Source: Pelargonium cotyledonis (taxonomy: Eukaryota > Streptophyta > Magnoliopsida > Geraniales > Geraniaceae). Taken from it: DNA of 28,630 bases. The notes under the pieces are model-generated. The model saw only the letters and a list, made by a program, of their open reading frames with translations. It did no database searches and was not told the origin of the DNA. The position numbers and the translations under genes are program-made. Below, piece after piece: positions 10,552-21,085 of this stretch; within the stretch, counting starts at the first letter, position 1; the number at the start of each line of letters is the position of its first letter. The stretch is taken from the NCBI GenBank assembly GCA_036897625.1, contig JAYMTA010000444.1:1-28630 (forward strand), read 5' to 3'.

Positions 10552-10751
10552 GTGAGTCCGTCCGTCAGTTAAGGTGCCCCCATCTCAATTTTAATGGTGC
10601 CCCTATGAAAATTCAGTGCAGTAACAAATGTGGGCTAAAATTTGAGAAGTAAAATAGTGACTCCATTCGTTTGTTAAGGTGCCCCATCTTAATTTTAATG
10701 GTGCCCCTATGAAAATTCAGTGTAGAACAAATGTGGGCTAAAATTTGAGAA
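10552..10751. repeat. 105-bp tandem duplication
   Basis: Two units start at 10552 (GTGAGTCCGTCCGTCAG) and 10657 (GTGACTCCATTCGTTTG). Both continue through GTTAAGGTGCCCC, AATTTTAATGGTGCCCCTAT, GAAAATTCAGTG and GGGCTAAAATTTGAGAA, with few differences. The sequence just before (10480-10551) resembles degenerate transposon ends, but no element could be delimited. Confidence 0.85.
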
Positions 10752-11619
10752 ATTAAATTAAATTAAATTAAAAGCTATGAGACCCATTTGATTTACTTTT
10801 TTTATATATATAAATACAGTGACATCATCAACAGGCAACAACTCAAACATATATTTTAATTTTAACATTGAATATCGATTTTTAGTCTATACGCTAAAAT
10901 AAAGCAATTTTATATACATGTTGAAACATACATTTGTTTATACTAGCTTTTAAATCTTATTTTGCTCGAATTTTTATTACTAAGAAATATAAAGAGTTAT
11001 GTCTTAAATTTGTCAATATGATTATTAATAATAAACTAATATTTGAGTAAGAGTGTAAGACAGTTCGTGTGATTTCATACTTAGATCGTTTGTGCTAGAC
11101 TTTAACGTAAATCCTTGAGTTAATGGACTTAAGGCATGTTGACCGCAATATAGCATACCATTTACCATTTTGAACCTCTCAAAATTAAGATGGATGCATA
11201 AGTCATGATTGTAACATGTGCTTAATGATAATATTATATACCAAATACGGATGACACGATGATATTTTGATGATGTGACAATGAGTACCACAATGACGTA
11301 ACGTTAGGCCCCATATGAGGTTGCGATGACGTCACTATCCAAGATACCTTGAGATAGGGTTGCCCAAGAAGCACCAAGATGCCAAATTTTGGAGGTTGCC
11401 TTCGGGCGTACCATACTCATAACCTTTACGCCCAATTATCAACATGACATAGTAAAAGGTCTACGAGGTTGCCAATTAGGTGCACATTGCCTATAAGGCC
11501 ATGATGGCTCGATTGCTTAGTGATATGGGTAGTTCAAGGTCTGAAATTAAATTTGGAGTGAAGCGTGATGTAGAAACAAATGTCATATAAGCCGATAATG
11601 TCCATAAGAGAGTGAAATT

Positions 11620-11679
11620 CTCATATGGTTTCTCATGAAGTGTGGATGTCTCATGTGGAGGCTCATGAAGTGTATATGA
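11620..11679. repeat. 30-bp tandem duplication
   Basis: Two 30-bp units start CTCATATGG and CTCATGTGG, and both contain CTCATGAAGTGT at the same offset (11632 and 11662). They differ at several bases. Confidence 0.75.
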
Positions 11680-13828
11680 AATAATTATGTGCGAGACTCA
11701 TTGCAGGAGAGTAAGGGTTGATGTCGCATGGTCACTTGTAGTGGAGTCACCATGTGACACATTTTTAGGGTCATGAGGTAGGCCCATATTAGAAACGAAA
11801 TCGAAATGATAGGAGAAAATATTCAAGAGGTTGCGATTAGGTCTCAAAAATGTCAATCAAATTAACTTATAAAGCTTCACGAGACTAGTTTAGGTGATAA
11901 AATGGGTAAAGGGGTCATTTGAGCTAAAACATGGGTTATATGTGGGCAAAATGGTCCCAAAATAAATCTATAGTTAATTTGGCCCAATTAGTGTCCTAAC
12001 CGGTATGATTGAGATCGAACTACATGATCTAAATGAACTTGACCATACCAAGCCACCTGGAGATGATACAGTGCTTTTTGGAGCATCAAAGTAGAAATAC
12101 ATCTGCCACATGGCACACACTGAATGGAGAAGAGAAAGGGCATGATGTGATGCAACCAAATCTACGTTAGCTCAGTCTTACACATAGTTAAAATGAGTTC
12201 ATACGACTCGATCTGAATAGACTAGGTCAATACAATGACTCAGACGAGTCACACGAGGTTGGGCGTTGACTTGGCTGGGCTCACTGGTTATGATCTCATG
12301 CGACAATACATTTGAGGAGTGAATGCACTCGCCATTTGGCACCACCTAATTGGATGTTAGTATTAAAACAAAAACTAGGTGCACGTTGGATTATGTGATT
12401 TAAGATAGATCTGAGTCTTCCCACTTTATCTCTCAAGTCAACTCGCCCAACTCACACGGTCAAACTAGACAGTACATGCAGTACACTCGATCACATGACC
12501 TCGTTTAATTGGTGAAACACGTGAGAATGCCACGTGACATCTAGTTACTAGCGAGTGAGTAGGAAAGCATGAAAGGTTGTTTGTCTTTTTCTTCTTCTTT
12601 AGTGTGTAAAATATATTTTTTTTTTAGTTTTTTGGTCCATGCTTGGTCCAATTTAACTATTCTTTAGATCAATCTTTTTTTTATGCGATCTACACTTAAT
12701 AAAGAACGTTTTAGACCTTTCAAGAAATATAATTTGAGTCCGGCTTTGATCTAAGTCCACTCCATATGACCTAAGTTTTAATTTCATTCCTCATACTGGA
12801 GAAGACTCGGATAGACCTCGAGTATATGCATGTGTTGATTATGAAGTGACAATTTATTTATAATTTTTTATGCATCAAGTATAAAATAGAATATTCTATT
12901 ATTATTTGATGATTTTTTATCATTTGGCTAGCATGTTTATAACATATAAACATAGATATGGTTTGGTGTGTCTCTCTTTTTCTATGTCGTTTCGAGAGCT
13001 GACAAAGGTTTTTATTCGGTTATGGCTGTTGTTGGTTTTCAAAGTCATTGTAGTCTATTGGATTTACATATAGCGAATTGCGGTCTATCTCGTTTAGATA
13101 GAAAAATTTGCTTTAATAGCATGTGTTGTTAGGTTTTTCAGTATGTCGTAAATTCGCGATAGATTTTTTATGGTTGTGCGTGTAAGGCAACAAGTGACGA
13201 TTGCAGAGAAGGAGAAAATGATTTGAAAAATGGTGGTTTGGCCAAAGTCATCATATCAACTTTTGAGTTTGTTGTCAAATCATATGGTACAACCAGATGG
13301 TGGCGAAGGGCGGTTGGCAAAGCCTTCCACATGGTCGTCTTGAACTCCAATTGCAATCATTGCTAGTTGTTCGTGCTTTTCAAGTTGTAAGGGATGATTC
13401 CAGTGCAATCATTGCCTTTAACTTGATTATCCAAGCCTATGGAGAGGATTTCAATGCCTTTTAGCTATTGTGGCTAAGTTTGATAGTATCAGTTTTTATT
13501 TATTTATTTTTGGGTTAGTATGTGAACCGAAAAGTCCACGAATTAGTTAGATATTCACTCTTTTTGGTCTGGATTGTCCGTGTGAGTTGATTTTTCAGTC
13601 CCAATTTTATATATCTTTGTTACCTTTTAATTTAAAGTAATAAATTATTAATTTTTGCATTAGAAAAGTAATAGGTATGGTTTTACATACTTTATGTTCC
13701 TCTTGAACATGGAAATAAAAAAAATTGACAAAACATAAAAATAAAAATTGACATTTTTCATTATCAATATGTTTACTTGGTAGATCAAACATTTTAAACG
13801 TTTTCTATTATCTCTGAGATCGTAACAT

Positions 13829-13888
13829 GAAAGAATCACCAGTTATGTGAGCCAAATGACATCTTTTTTTGTTACTTCCACCTTGCAA
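13829..13888. repeat. Dispersed direct repeat, copy A
   Basis: AAAGAATCACCAGTTATGTG followed by GACATCTTTTTTTGTTACTT and CACCTTGCA. It recurs in the same orientation at 14076-14135 with small differences, about 247 bp away. Confidence 0.75.
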
Positions 13889-14075
13889 AGACACTTTGAA
13901 TCTCATGCTCGTTGGTGACTTACAACTTTTTATTATTTATCAATTTAGGTACACAACATGAAGTAGTTTTTCACTTTTAACCCATAATTCCACCTCATAC
14001 CATGAAAAATTAATCTCAAACACGAGACCTCAATATGCCCACATGCGACACTTATTTTGACACGGGAAGTACTAA

Positions 14076-14135
14076 AAAAGAATCACCATTTATGTGAACC
14101 AGGAGACATCTCTTTTTGTTACTTTTCACCTTGCA
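14076..14135. repeat. Dispersed direct repeat, copy B
   Basis: Counterpart of 13829-13888: AAAGAATCACCATTTATGTG, then GACATCTCTTTTTGTTACTT and CACCTTGCA. It lies just downstream, on the - strand, of the broken reading frame ending at 14250. The repeat may be a duplicated 3' part of that gene remnant. Confidence 0.75.
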
Positions 14136-14249
14136 GTCTCTTCCACATGTTTTGGGTATCTCCATCTTTTCTTTAGCCACCACACTGGTGGTCTGTTTTT
14201 GCTTCACCATAGCCATAACAAAACTGGTGTGGGAAGGGAATGACAGGTG

Positions 14250-15219
14250 TCAAGCTGCCTGTAGCTCTGCCACTGCTTTTACGAGCATTTCTTTAATTTT
14301 TATTCCACTTTTTTCCCCTTCCACCTTTGGCCTTTGCATCTTATACCTTCTTTGTGGTACTGAGGAAGGTTTGTGTTTCATATTTTGTCTCACATATGTT
14401 GTCTTTGAACTAGAATCACCAGTAGCTCCCAAAAAGTGCCACTTACCATAAATTTTCTTCTTTAGAATCTCATCACCTGCTCCTGAACCTATCCAGTGAG
14501 CTTTTTCGATTCATGTTTCCTTTTCGCATTCCTCTTTAGCTTTCCGGATCCTCCATTCACACCTTTCGTATTTGCACGATATCCAGTACAATGCTCCTAA
14601 CCACAAGTCAATGCAAGCTCCTGCTTTATATCCGTCTTGAAACAATTTATTCGGTTGACAAACAAAAAAACAACTTACATTATGTTTAGTAACATGAAAC
14701 GTGAGAGGATACAAAACAAGCGTACTTTATGGATACACAACTAGAGTTACGAGGTTCTAAATTTCAATCAAAATACAGCATAATCATGTACATGCTTAAC
14801 TTTGTTCCTATAAACCTGTCTAGAAACTGCACAAATATATTTTGTGACCTGTCTTTATGTTCATCAAGAACAGAACACTTGAAGAACTAGATAATATCGT
14901 TTTGTGGTCGATTAAAGTAATACAGAATCTTTCACCAAGAACTTGCAAAAATTGGTAGTGTCAATGAAAACAGTATACTCTTCAACAACAACAAACGAAA
15001 AACATTTTCGAGATGAATTAAGGAAAATCATATAAAGACAAGCACAAAACATGAAATTTGGTTACTTTTTTTAGAATAGTTTGCTTGGTTGAGCATGTCT
15101 ATCAAACACTCATCAATCATAATAATCAGTAGACATATTTGGCTATGAGAACATACCAGGATCTTCTGCTTGTCCCCCACGTGGTTTACGTTTGCACTTT
15201 TCACCAACAGCTTATCAAC
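14250..15219 (-). pseudogene. Unidentified gene remnant, two - strand exons with one in-frame stop
   Basis: Exon W runs 15219-15157 (acceptor TTTACAG, donor CCTG/GTATGT). Exon V runs from 14635 (acceptor TTTCAAG) to TGA at 14250. W ends in phase 1 and V begins with AC, giving GAC and a peptide KPRGGQAEDP joined to DGYKAGACIDLW. V has 40 codons (to EECEKET), a single TGA at 14513-14511, then 86 more open codons in the same frame (IEKAHWIGSG ... MLVKAVAELQAA). Long openness on both sides of one stop, coding-like composition and matching splice phase argue for a once-real gene. The stop may be a CGA-to-TGA mutation, or the real splicing may differ. In this frame W has stops near its 5' end, so it would need the later acceptor at 15211. 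No domain recognised. Confidence 0.4.
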
Positions 15220-15494
15220 CTGTAAATACAAGAACATGTAATTTGTGCAGGCAAGTTCAAGATTATATTAAAATGAATCTGCCTTAGTCTATATCGGGAA
15301 TGCCTTTTCAAATTCTATCAAGCAAAACCTGTTTTATCTTTATTGCATATTTAATTCAATCTCAATGTAAATAAATGTGGGCAAATGCCTAAACTTCTCC
15401 ACCTTGACGACTCTTGGTTTTATTAAGTTACTGGTTTGGTTTGGAAAAACTGAGTTGATGCTACCTATCTGTTCACCAATTAAATCTGCTATTT

Positions 15495-16370
15495 GGATGC
15501 TGACACACAGAGTGGCAAGAAGGCCAACCACATTCACTACGGAGCATTCCACTGCTACACCTGGCCACCTGGGCTTCCCAACAAACCACTCACGCTGGCC
15601 TCATACCATCCCTCACCCGCTCATCTTTAAGAAGACTTCAACACCTCACCAAGGCCACCCTTGGCTCACCTGATCAAGAGCCTCTCCTAGGCTAGCCTCA
15701 CCAAGATCCTCCTAAACTCTCAAAGCCCACCGGTACAGACAAGGCTATCCGGGTCACCGGAACCTTCAAGGCTCTCTAGCTCATCGGGACCTCCAAGACT
15801 CACCAACTCACCGGAACCCCTTGCCTGACTAAAGCTCAATAAGACCACAAATCTTTTAGCTCATAGGTCACTAGGACGTTGCACCAAGAAGGTGGGCACC
15901 CCTAGGAACTCAAGTCACTTTCCACTACGTCCGGGGTTGCAAATGGAATTCCCGAAGCCTAATTGGACACTCGGAAAGGGTACAGCCGAAAGACAAGTCA
16001 CGAGCTCCCAATGGACCCCATGTCCTCATCAGCCAATCACTCGCCGCCTCGTCACCCTTGGTTTATAAGTATAAATACCCTCTTCAAAGGAAAGGGTATC
16101 TTCTCCACATTTCCACTTCTCTTTCTGGCTAGATTTTGTTTGGATTTCTCTGGAAGAGATCTCATTTTCACGCACAAGGCAATTTCCTAGATACACACCT
16201 GGGTTAACCACTAATGATGTGCAACCATGCGCAGGCTTCAGAAACCAAACCAAGGACCCAAGACCCCGGCTCCAACCCCTAGAACCTGGATCAAGACTCG
16301 AACTCAAAAAATATTATACCCTGACATGTGGTGTCATGCCAAGTTTGTCCCTGTGTCGAAAAAGCGCACC
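15495..16370 (+). mobile_element. GC-rich block with promoter motifs, possible retroelement LTR or fragment
   Basis: This block is much richer in G+C than its flanks. Its left half repeats words such as CTCACCGGAACC and CACCAAG. AGCCAATCA (about 16030) is followed by TATAAGTATAAATACCC (about 16065-16081) and a pyrimidine-rich stretch, resembling a plant promoter with CCAAT and TATA boxes. That layout fits the U3-R part of an LTR. I could not find TG..CA ends with a target duplication, nor a primer-binding site or polyprotein, so the assignment is tentative. Open frames within it look non-coding. Confidence 0.35.
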
Positions 16371-19190
16371 ACAAGTTTTTATCTCACCTACAACATGACA
16401 ATTATATAAAACATCAACTAAGAGGTAAAATAACAATGCATGTGCTGAGGAGTGAGCTTTCATATATAACTAAAGCCTGTTTGAACTAAGCTGTCCTTTG
16501 AATCGAAAACAGGTATATGAATGACAAAAAGAATTTTTTATTTATTGGAAGTAGTAAAACGTCCCAAATTGCTGTCCAAGGTCCTATATGAAAGACATTT
16601 TCCCACAATTGTGGTGAAGAAGCTTGGTAATCTTTTCATCTCCCAAACCTGAAACAAAAATCAGTTATAGTATCATAATAACATTCATCATATATTTCTT
16701 TGGTGCTCACACATCAACATAAATGGGGAGAATAAATGTGTACCAGATCTTACTTTTCTGATTGAAAGCCATAACGCCTTAAACCAACTTCCAAAGTTAA
16801 GATTCTTTTTATAGTTTCTTATCATTGACATTTGAGCAGATAATGAAGGCAAAATGAATTAGAAATAATCTAAAAAGAAGGAATCAAATAAAATAACCGC
16901 AAACCAAATCTTACTTTCCCGTAAGTTAGCATGCCAAAAGCACTTTCCTTGACCTACAGACCAATAATCAGAGCAGCATTTTTACCAACTAAATGTAGAA
17001 TAAAAAATAGTAGAATAAAAAATAAATATCATATAATTCCTGTAGTCTAGACATACGAGAACATGGAATTCTTAAAAATTAAATAAGTGAGAAGTGAGTT
17101 CCAAAAAATGTCTACAGAAACCGCACTCAAATAGTATTGGCTTATCATCATCCTATCACTCATATACCCTCAAAAAGGCATTACATAAGTAACAGGCAAC
17201 CTATAGGATATTACAATCTAGAATCGTGAAAAATGTGAGAATACAGTGATAAGTTATTCAATTTTTGCTTCTCTATTCAATCAACGAGTAGCATTCTCAC
17301 CAAAAGATAAATTGTGCTGTTACTGTAATTCGTCATCATCACATTATACCAATATGCTATTTAAATAGATGTATCCAGGAAACAAATAGCTTACAATGAA
17401 CATCTAACAATATTTTTCATCTTTCTTTTTATTTTGTTATTTATAAATGAAGACACATTATTCCAAAACTCAAGTTAAACTACACTACACTAGGATCCCA
17501 TTTTGACAGGAATCTGCTTATAATCCAATCCACAGCTACAAAAGTTGCTAAGAACACATCGCACTTCACCATAGGCCTACATCATGACAAAATGTACTTA
17601 CATCTAGCAGCAACAGAAGAAAACAGCCAAAACTTTACAATTTCAATATTCATTAAGAAACAATCAATCACACTGCAGAAGTTGATCCAATAAAAAGGTA
17701 ACAGGCATCTTTAGTCTCACGTCCCCCATGATTTGCTGTAAAACTCCGCATGAAGTGCAATAGATTTTTTATTATTTATGAATTCTCTCGTTCCTCTCCT
17801 TCATGTATGGCATATATGGGCGTTCCAAGCCAGGTTTGGTTATATCACACTGGTTTCCTTGCGACAAAGATGAGCAGTGCCCCAAGAGCTCCTAGATAAA
17901 TTAGTTCTATCAATTCCTTACCTCAATAGAATATGGAGAACTTATGGTCAATAACAAGTGATGTCTCTCTTCTCCTATATTTATTCTCGATGCAAGGCAT
18001 TTTTTATTTCCTATCGTGACACAACAATCACTATTTCCCTTTCAAGTTGATGGCAATCCCTTGTTACTTTGAGGAATCATCAAACTAGTTTTGAGAGCCA
18101 AATAAGCAATTATGGTTATTGGGGTTTTACTAGGTCCGCACATATTAAGTACGACCAAATTTGCTCAAGGTTGGCAATCATTGTGTCTTTATCACTGCAA
18201 ACCTAACTAAATGTGAAATCGAGCTACAGGGCTTGAAGTTACAAAGACTCAGAAAGGACCTCACCAAATTAATAGTCTTAGTACTAAATAATCAATATAT
18301 CTTACACTAGCTCTCAATATCAAGTATCAACATCACAAAGTCAATAGAATCGAAAACAGAAACAACAAATCGATTTCAAGTTAACAAAGTTGACCTTAAT
18401 ACAGTAATATAAAATGGGTATTAATTGCCGCTAAGCATGCATCCGGAGTGGACCTTTTCTTCAAAAGATAACAGTGAAACCTCCAAATCAGATCATAACA
18501 AGTGTCCATAATGGAATAATATCAAAGCTAGTATCTTACCAACATACCAATATCACAAATCTCACCTTCTTATTGCTGAAAGAACCAAATCAAGCAATAT
18601 AAAATAATCAGCACAACCAAAATAGTAAAGCTATTTGATAACTGCAACATATTATAAGTACAGAAACAATAACTAGAACACAACTTACATTTCAGAATTC
18701 ACCAACTCCAATATATTATATATTCCAAACATGAAATTTCACTATTGTGCTAAAATTGCTTTTTTAAATCAAAAGCAGACTCCTTTTTCGAAGAGAAACA
18801 GCACAAAATTAGAATCAAGAGAAAAAAACACAAATGAAACAAAATTTTGAAGAAAAAAATAGCAAACAAATTCAAATTTCCATGAAAAATCGGACCAACC
18901 CACTTCGCAGCAGCACAGAGTTGACTTCAGAAACAACAAAACTAGACCAAAACCATACTATTCATAAACAGTGAAAAAAGAAAAAAAAAAGAATTATTTA
19001 TGTGAAGAAATTAGCAATACGAAGAGCAATGGAGGTTCTGTGAAGGTGAAGAGGCTGAAACTGGAATGGCGAAATGACAATTCTAACCTTACTCTCGATG
19101 AAACTGTGGTTCTGGCACTATGAGAAGTTGACACGACGACAGACCCGATTTGCGGGGGTACGAAAGGGAAATAAAATAAACGGGGAGGGG
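16371..19190. other. Intergenic or intronic, possible - strand spliced transcript
   Basis: AT-rich sequence with no long open frame. On the - strand three short splice-bounded segments occur in order: 16953-16915 (39 nt), 16777-16754 (24 nt) and 16648 to a stop at 16584. They could join in phase to end LGDEKITKLLHHNCGKMSFI. A GA/GTAAGG donor near 19094 could close a leader exon divergent from RKP. Because two different reading frames stay open across these small exons, coding potential is uncertain. A non-coding RNA or a decayed gene is as likely as a protein. Confidence 0.25.
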
Positions 19191-19199
19191 TAGAATCGG

Positions 19200-19505
19200 C
19201 ATGTAAATAAAAATGGAAATCTTGTCCCAATGGTCAGAGAAAAATCCAGCTTCTCTCTTTTCAATATTTTCCCGATCAACCTGTGTTTCTCTTCTTCATC
19301 TCCCAACTTTTCTTCTTCTTCCTCCTGAGCCGCCTCGTCCGAACTCGCCGGAATGTGAGGGAGCTCCACGACACGACGTCGTGTTGGAGCTCAAGGAGAC
19401 GTTTGTTCCTTCTCTGATCTCTCCTTTGATTTTTTGCAAATTTCTCTTTCATTTTCCATCATTGTTTCCTTCTTCCCTCCAAACTCATCATTGTCTCTCA
19501 AAAAA
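19200..19505 (+). other. Probable first 5' UTR exon of RKP
   Basis: A CT-rich leader (TTTCTCTTCTTCATCTCCC, TTCTTCTTCCTCCTG) ends at a donor AAAAA/GTGAAT (19506). Short upstream ATGs occur (for example ATGTGA near 19354). A near-perfect palindrome lies at 19361-19392. The transcription start is not determined. Confidence 0.5.
19361..19392. other. Palindrome / potential hairpin in the RKP leader
   Basis: GAGCTCCA...ACACGAC pairs with GTCGTGTTGGAGCTC. There are seven inner and eight outer base pairs separated by a two-base bulge, centred on GACGTC. In DNA the centre is an ACGT-core site. In RNA it could form a GC-rich stem in the 5' UTR. Function is inferred. Confidence 0.6.
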
Positions 19506-19585
19506 GTGAATGCTCAGGCATTTACTTGTAATTTTATTTGTTTGTTTTATTCTGATTAATTCTATATTTATTTTGTTTGATGCAG

Positions 19586-19650
19586 AAACTGATTGAACAG
19601 AATCAGCTGCTGCGGTTCTCATCCAAATCCCTTATAGGACTAAGTTACAG
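19586..19650 (+). other. Probable second 5' UTR exon of RKP
   Basis: A 65-nt segment between acceptor TTTGATGCAG and donor TTACAG/GTCATT, with no ATG. It is followed by a 2.4-kb intron to the acceptor TTATGTGTCAG at 22053. Confidence 0.5.
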
Positions 19651-20236
19651 GTCATTCCCTTCTCATTTAGGGTTTCATGTTTGATATGCTTTTGTTTTGA
19701 ATTTTAATAAACAGATTTTGATGTTTGTGTGTGTGTGTGTGTATGTATGAATGTATGGATATGATAAGCTTTTAAAATATACTGTAATATTTATTAGTTG
19801 TTCTAGCTAGTATAGAAGAAAAACATGCATCAGGGATTTCTAGGCAAGAGGGATGAAAATAAAGAATTAAAATTAAAATACACAACAATTCGGTAAAAAG
19901 ATAATTACATAAGAAAAAATGTATATTCTACACGAAGATAAAACATTGCACATTAAGTTCACAAAAAGTATGACGACGTATAATACTTGCATGGCGAATT
20001 GGTGATTACCACTTTCGCTGGCAGGGAGAGAGAATGAGGAAGACAGACAGTTAAGCGTTTTTCAATCAATTTTTGCATATATGCAACAGATAATCCCTTG
20101 CAATTTTTAATTTGAAATCAGTGGTGGAGAAAATGTGCATGTCCATCGCAACTGTTTGCGCCCCGTGGAAAAATTTACACACCGCTGTACGCGGCATAAA
20201 TTAGCGATGAATATGATAGAAGTCATAGATAGTCTG

Positions 20237-20249
20237 TTTTCTTGTAGTG
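20237..20249 (-). mobile_element. CACTA-type transposon terminus (one end)
   Basis: TTTTCTTGTAGTG is the exact reverse complement of CACTACAAGAAAA, the terminal inverted repeat common to plant CACTA (En/Spm) elements. The more GC-rich sequence to its left (about 20120-20236) would be the subterminal region. The opposite end was not identified: a degenerate GTATAGAAGAAAAAC near 19812 is a weak candidate. This is therefore a fragment or a decayed non-autonomous copy. Confidence 0.5.
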
Positions 20250-20841
20250 GCAAGTTCACAAAAAAAGTATATAAAGATATTTAGTACATACATTTCACGT
20301 TTAAGTTGTGTTTGATGTTACTTCATTGAGTGGAAATCATCAATTATTACATCTGAAGATTTGTTTTGACAGTTTCTTCCTCTATGGTGATATTGTGATC
20401 CACCATAAGTTTGGAGTACAATTACCGTGAACTGAGCTATTGAAGGGCTCTTATGTTGAGCACATAATCCACCATTAATATTTTCTATTCCTTGTGTATG
20501 ACAAAATAAAATAAAATAAAAGGATTAAGAGAAGTAAAGAATTGAACTAGAAGAAAATGAGAAAAGAAAATACGTTGAAATTAGAATAGCAGGATAAGTT
20601 GGTGATAGTAATGGTAAAGTAAAATATCACAAAGCCAAAAAGCTCGCTATTATAAGAAGATAATGGACAAAAGATAAAATGATGATGATGTCTTATTGAA
20701 AATTCAAGTGTCCTTTGTGGAAATCACTAACTTTTATGCATTTCTTATATTTTCAAGATAATATAATTAATATAAAACACAATTTTCAATACCTCTTATC
20801 ATGTGCATGGATTGCACATGTTAGATAAATCATATTTTATA

Positions 20842-21085
20842 CTACCTCCGTCCCAAAATGAGTGTCATGTTTCCCTTGAGTTTTTGTCCCAAAATGAGTT
20901 TCCTCTTTCTTTTTATAATAAGTTAATTGTACATGAATCGTCAATAGTATCATTACAACAAGTTAGTTAATATCCCTTAACGTGTGATCATTAGGATATA
21001 AAAGTAAATATACAAAACTAGGTAACTTTTCCTTATTTTTTCTCAAAATAGAAATAAGGACAATCATTATGGGATGGAGGGTTAG
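20842..21085 (+). mobile_element. Stowaway-like MITE, near complete
   Basis: The left end TA-CTACCTCCGTCCCAAAATG and the right end GGGATGGAGGGTTAG-ATA are imperfect inverted repeats flanked by TA, the target of Tc1/mariner-type elements. Size is about 245 bp and the element is AT-rich and non-coding. CCCAAAATGAGT is repeated subterminally (about 20853 and 20889), as in the element at 1-77. Confidence 0.8.

Larger units (their letters stand above)
10752..14075. other. Intergenic, no supported gene; degenerate repeat-like sequence
   Basis: Open frames here are at most about 90 codons with no recognisable domain. The part at 11300-12560 is less AT-rich than its flanks and contains a short tandem repeat (11620-11679) and two close CACGTG words (12518-12523 and 12531-12536). 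It could be a decayed retroelement, but neither LTR ends nor polyprotein motifs were found. Confidence 0.45.

Noticed and set aside
12518-12536. Pair of CACGTG motifs in the intergenic region
   Set aside because: No transcript start or gene is evident nearby, so a regulatory role cannot be supported.
15377-16409. Several open frames on both strands in the GC-rich block
   Set aside because: They overlap in opposing frames, are Pro/Thr/Ser-rich, and reflect scarcity of AT-rich stop codons rather than coding.
19118-19369. - strand frame with an acidic Glu-rich stretch opposite the RKP leader
   Set aside because: The Glu run is the complement of the TTC-rich leader, with no splice or homology support.
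19213-19509. 98-codon + strand open frame at the start of RKP
   Set aside because: It is a CT-rich leader translated into Ser/Pro/Leu-rich sequence. The RKP start at 22175 matches the family and the frame ends at a splice donor.
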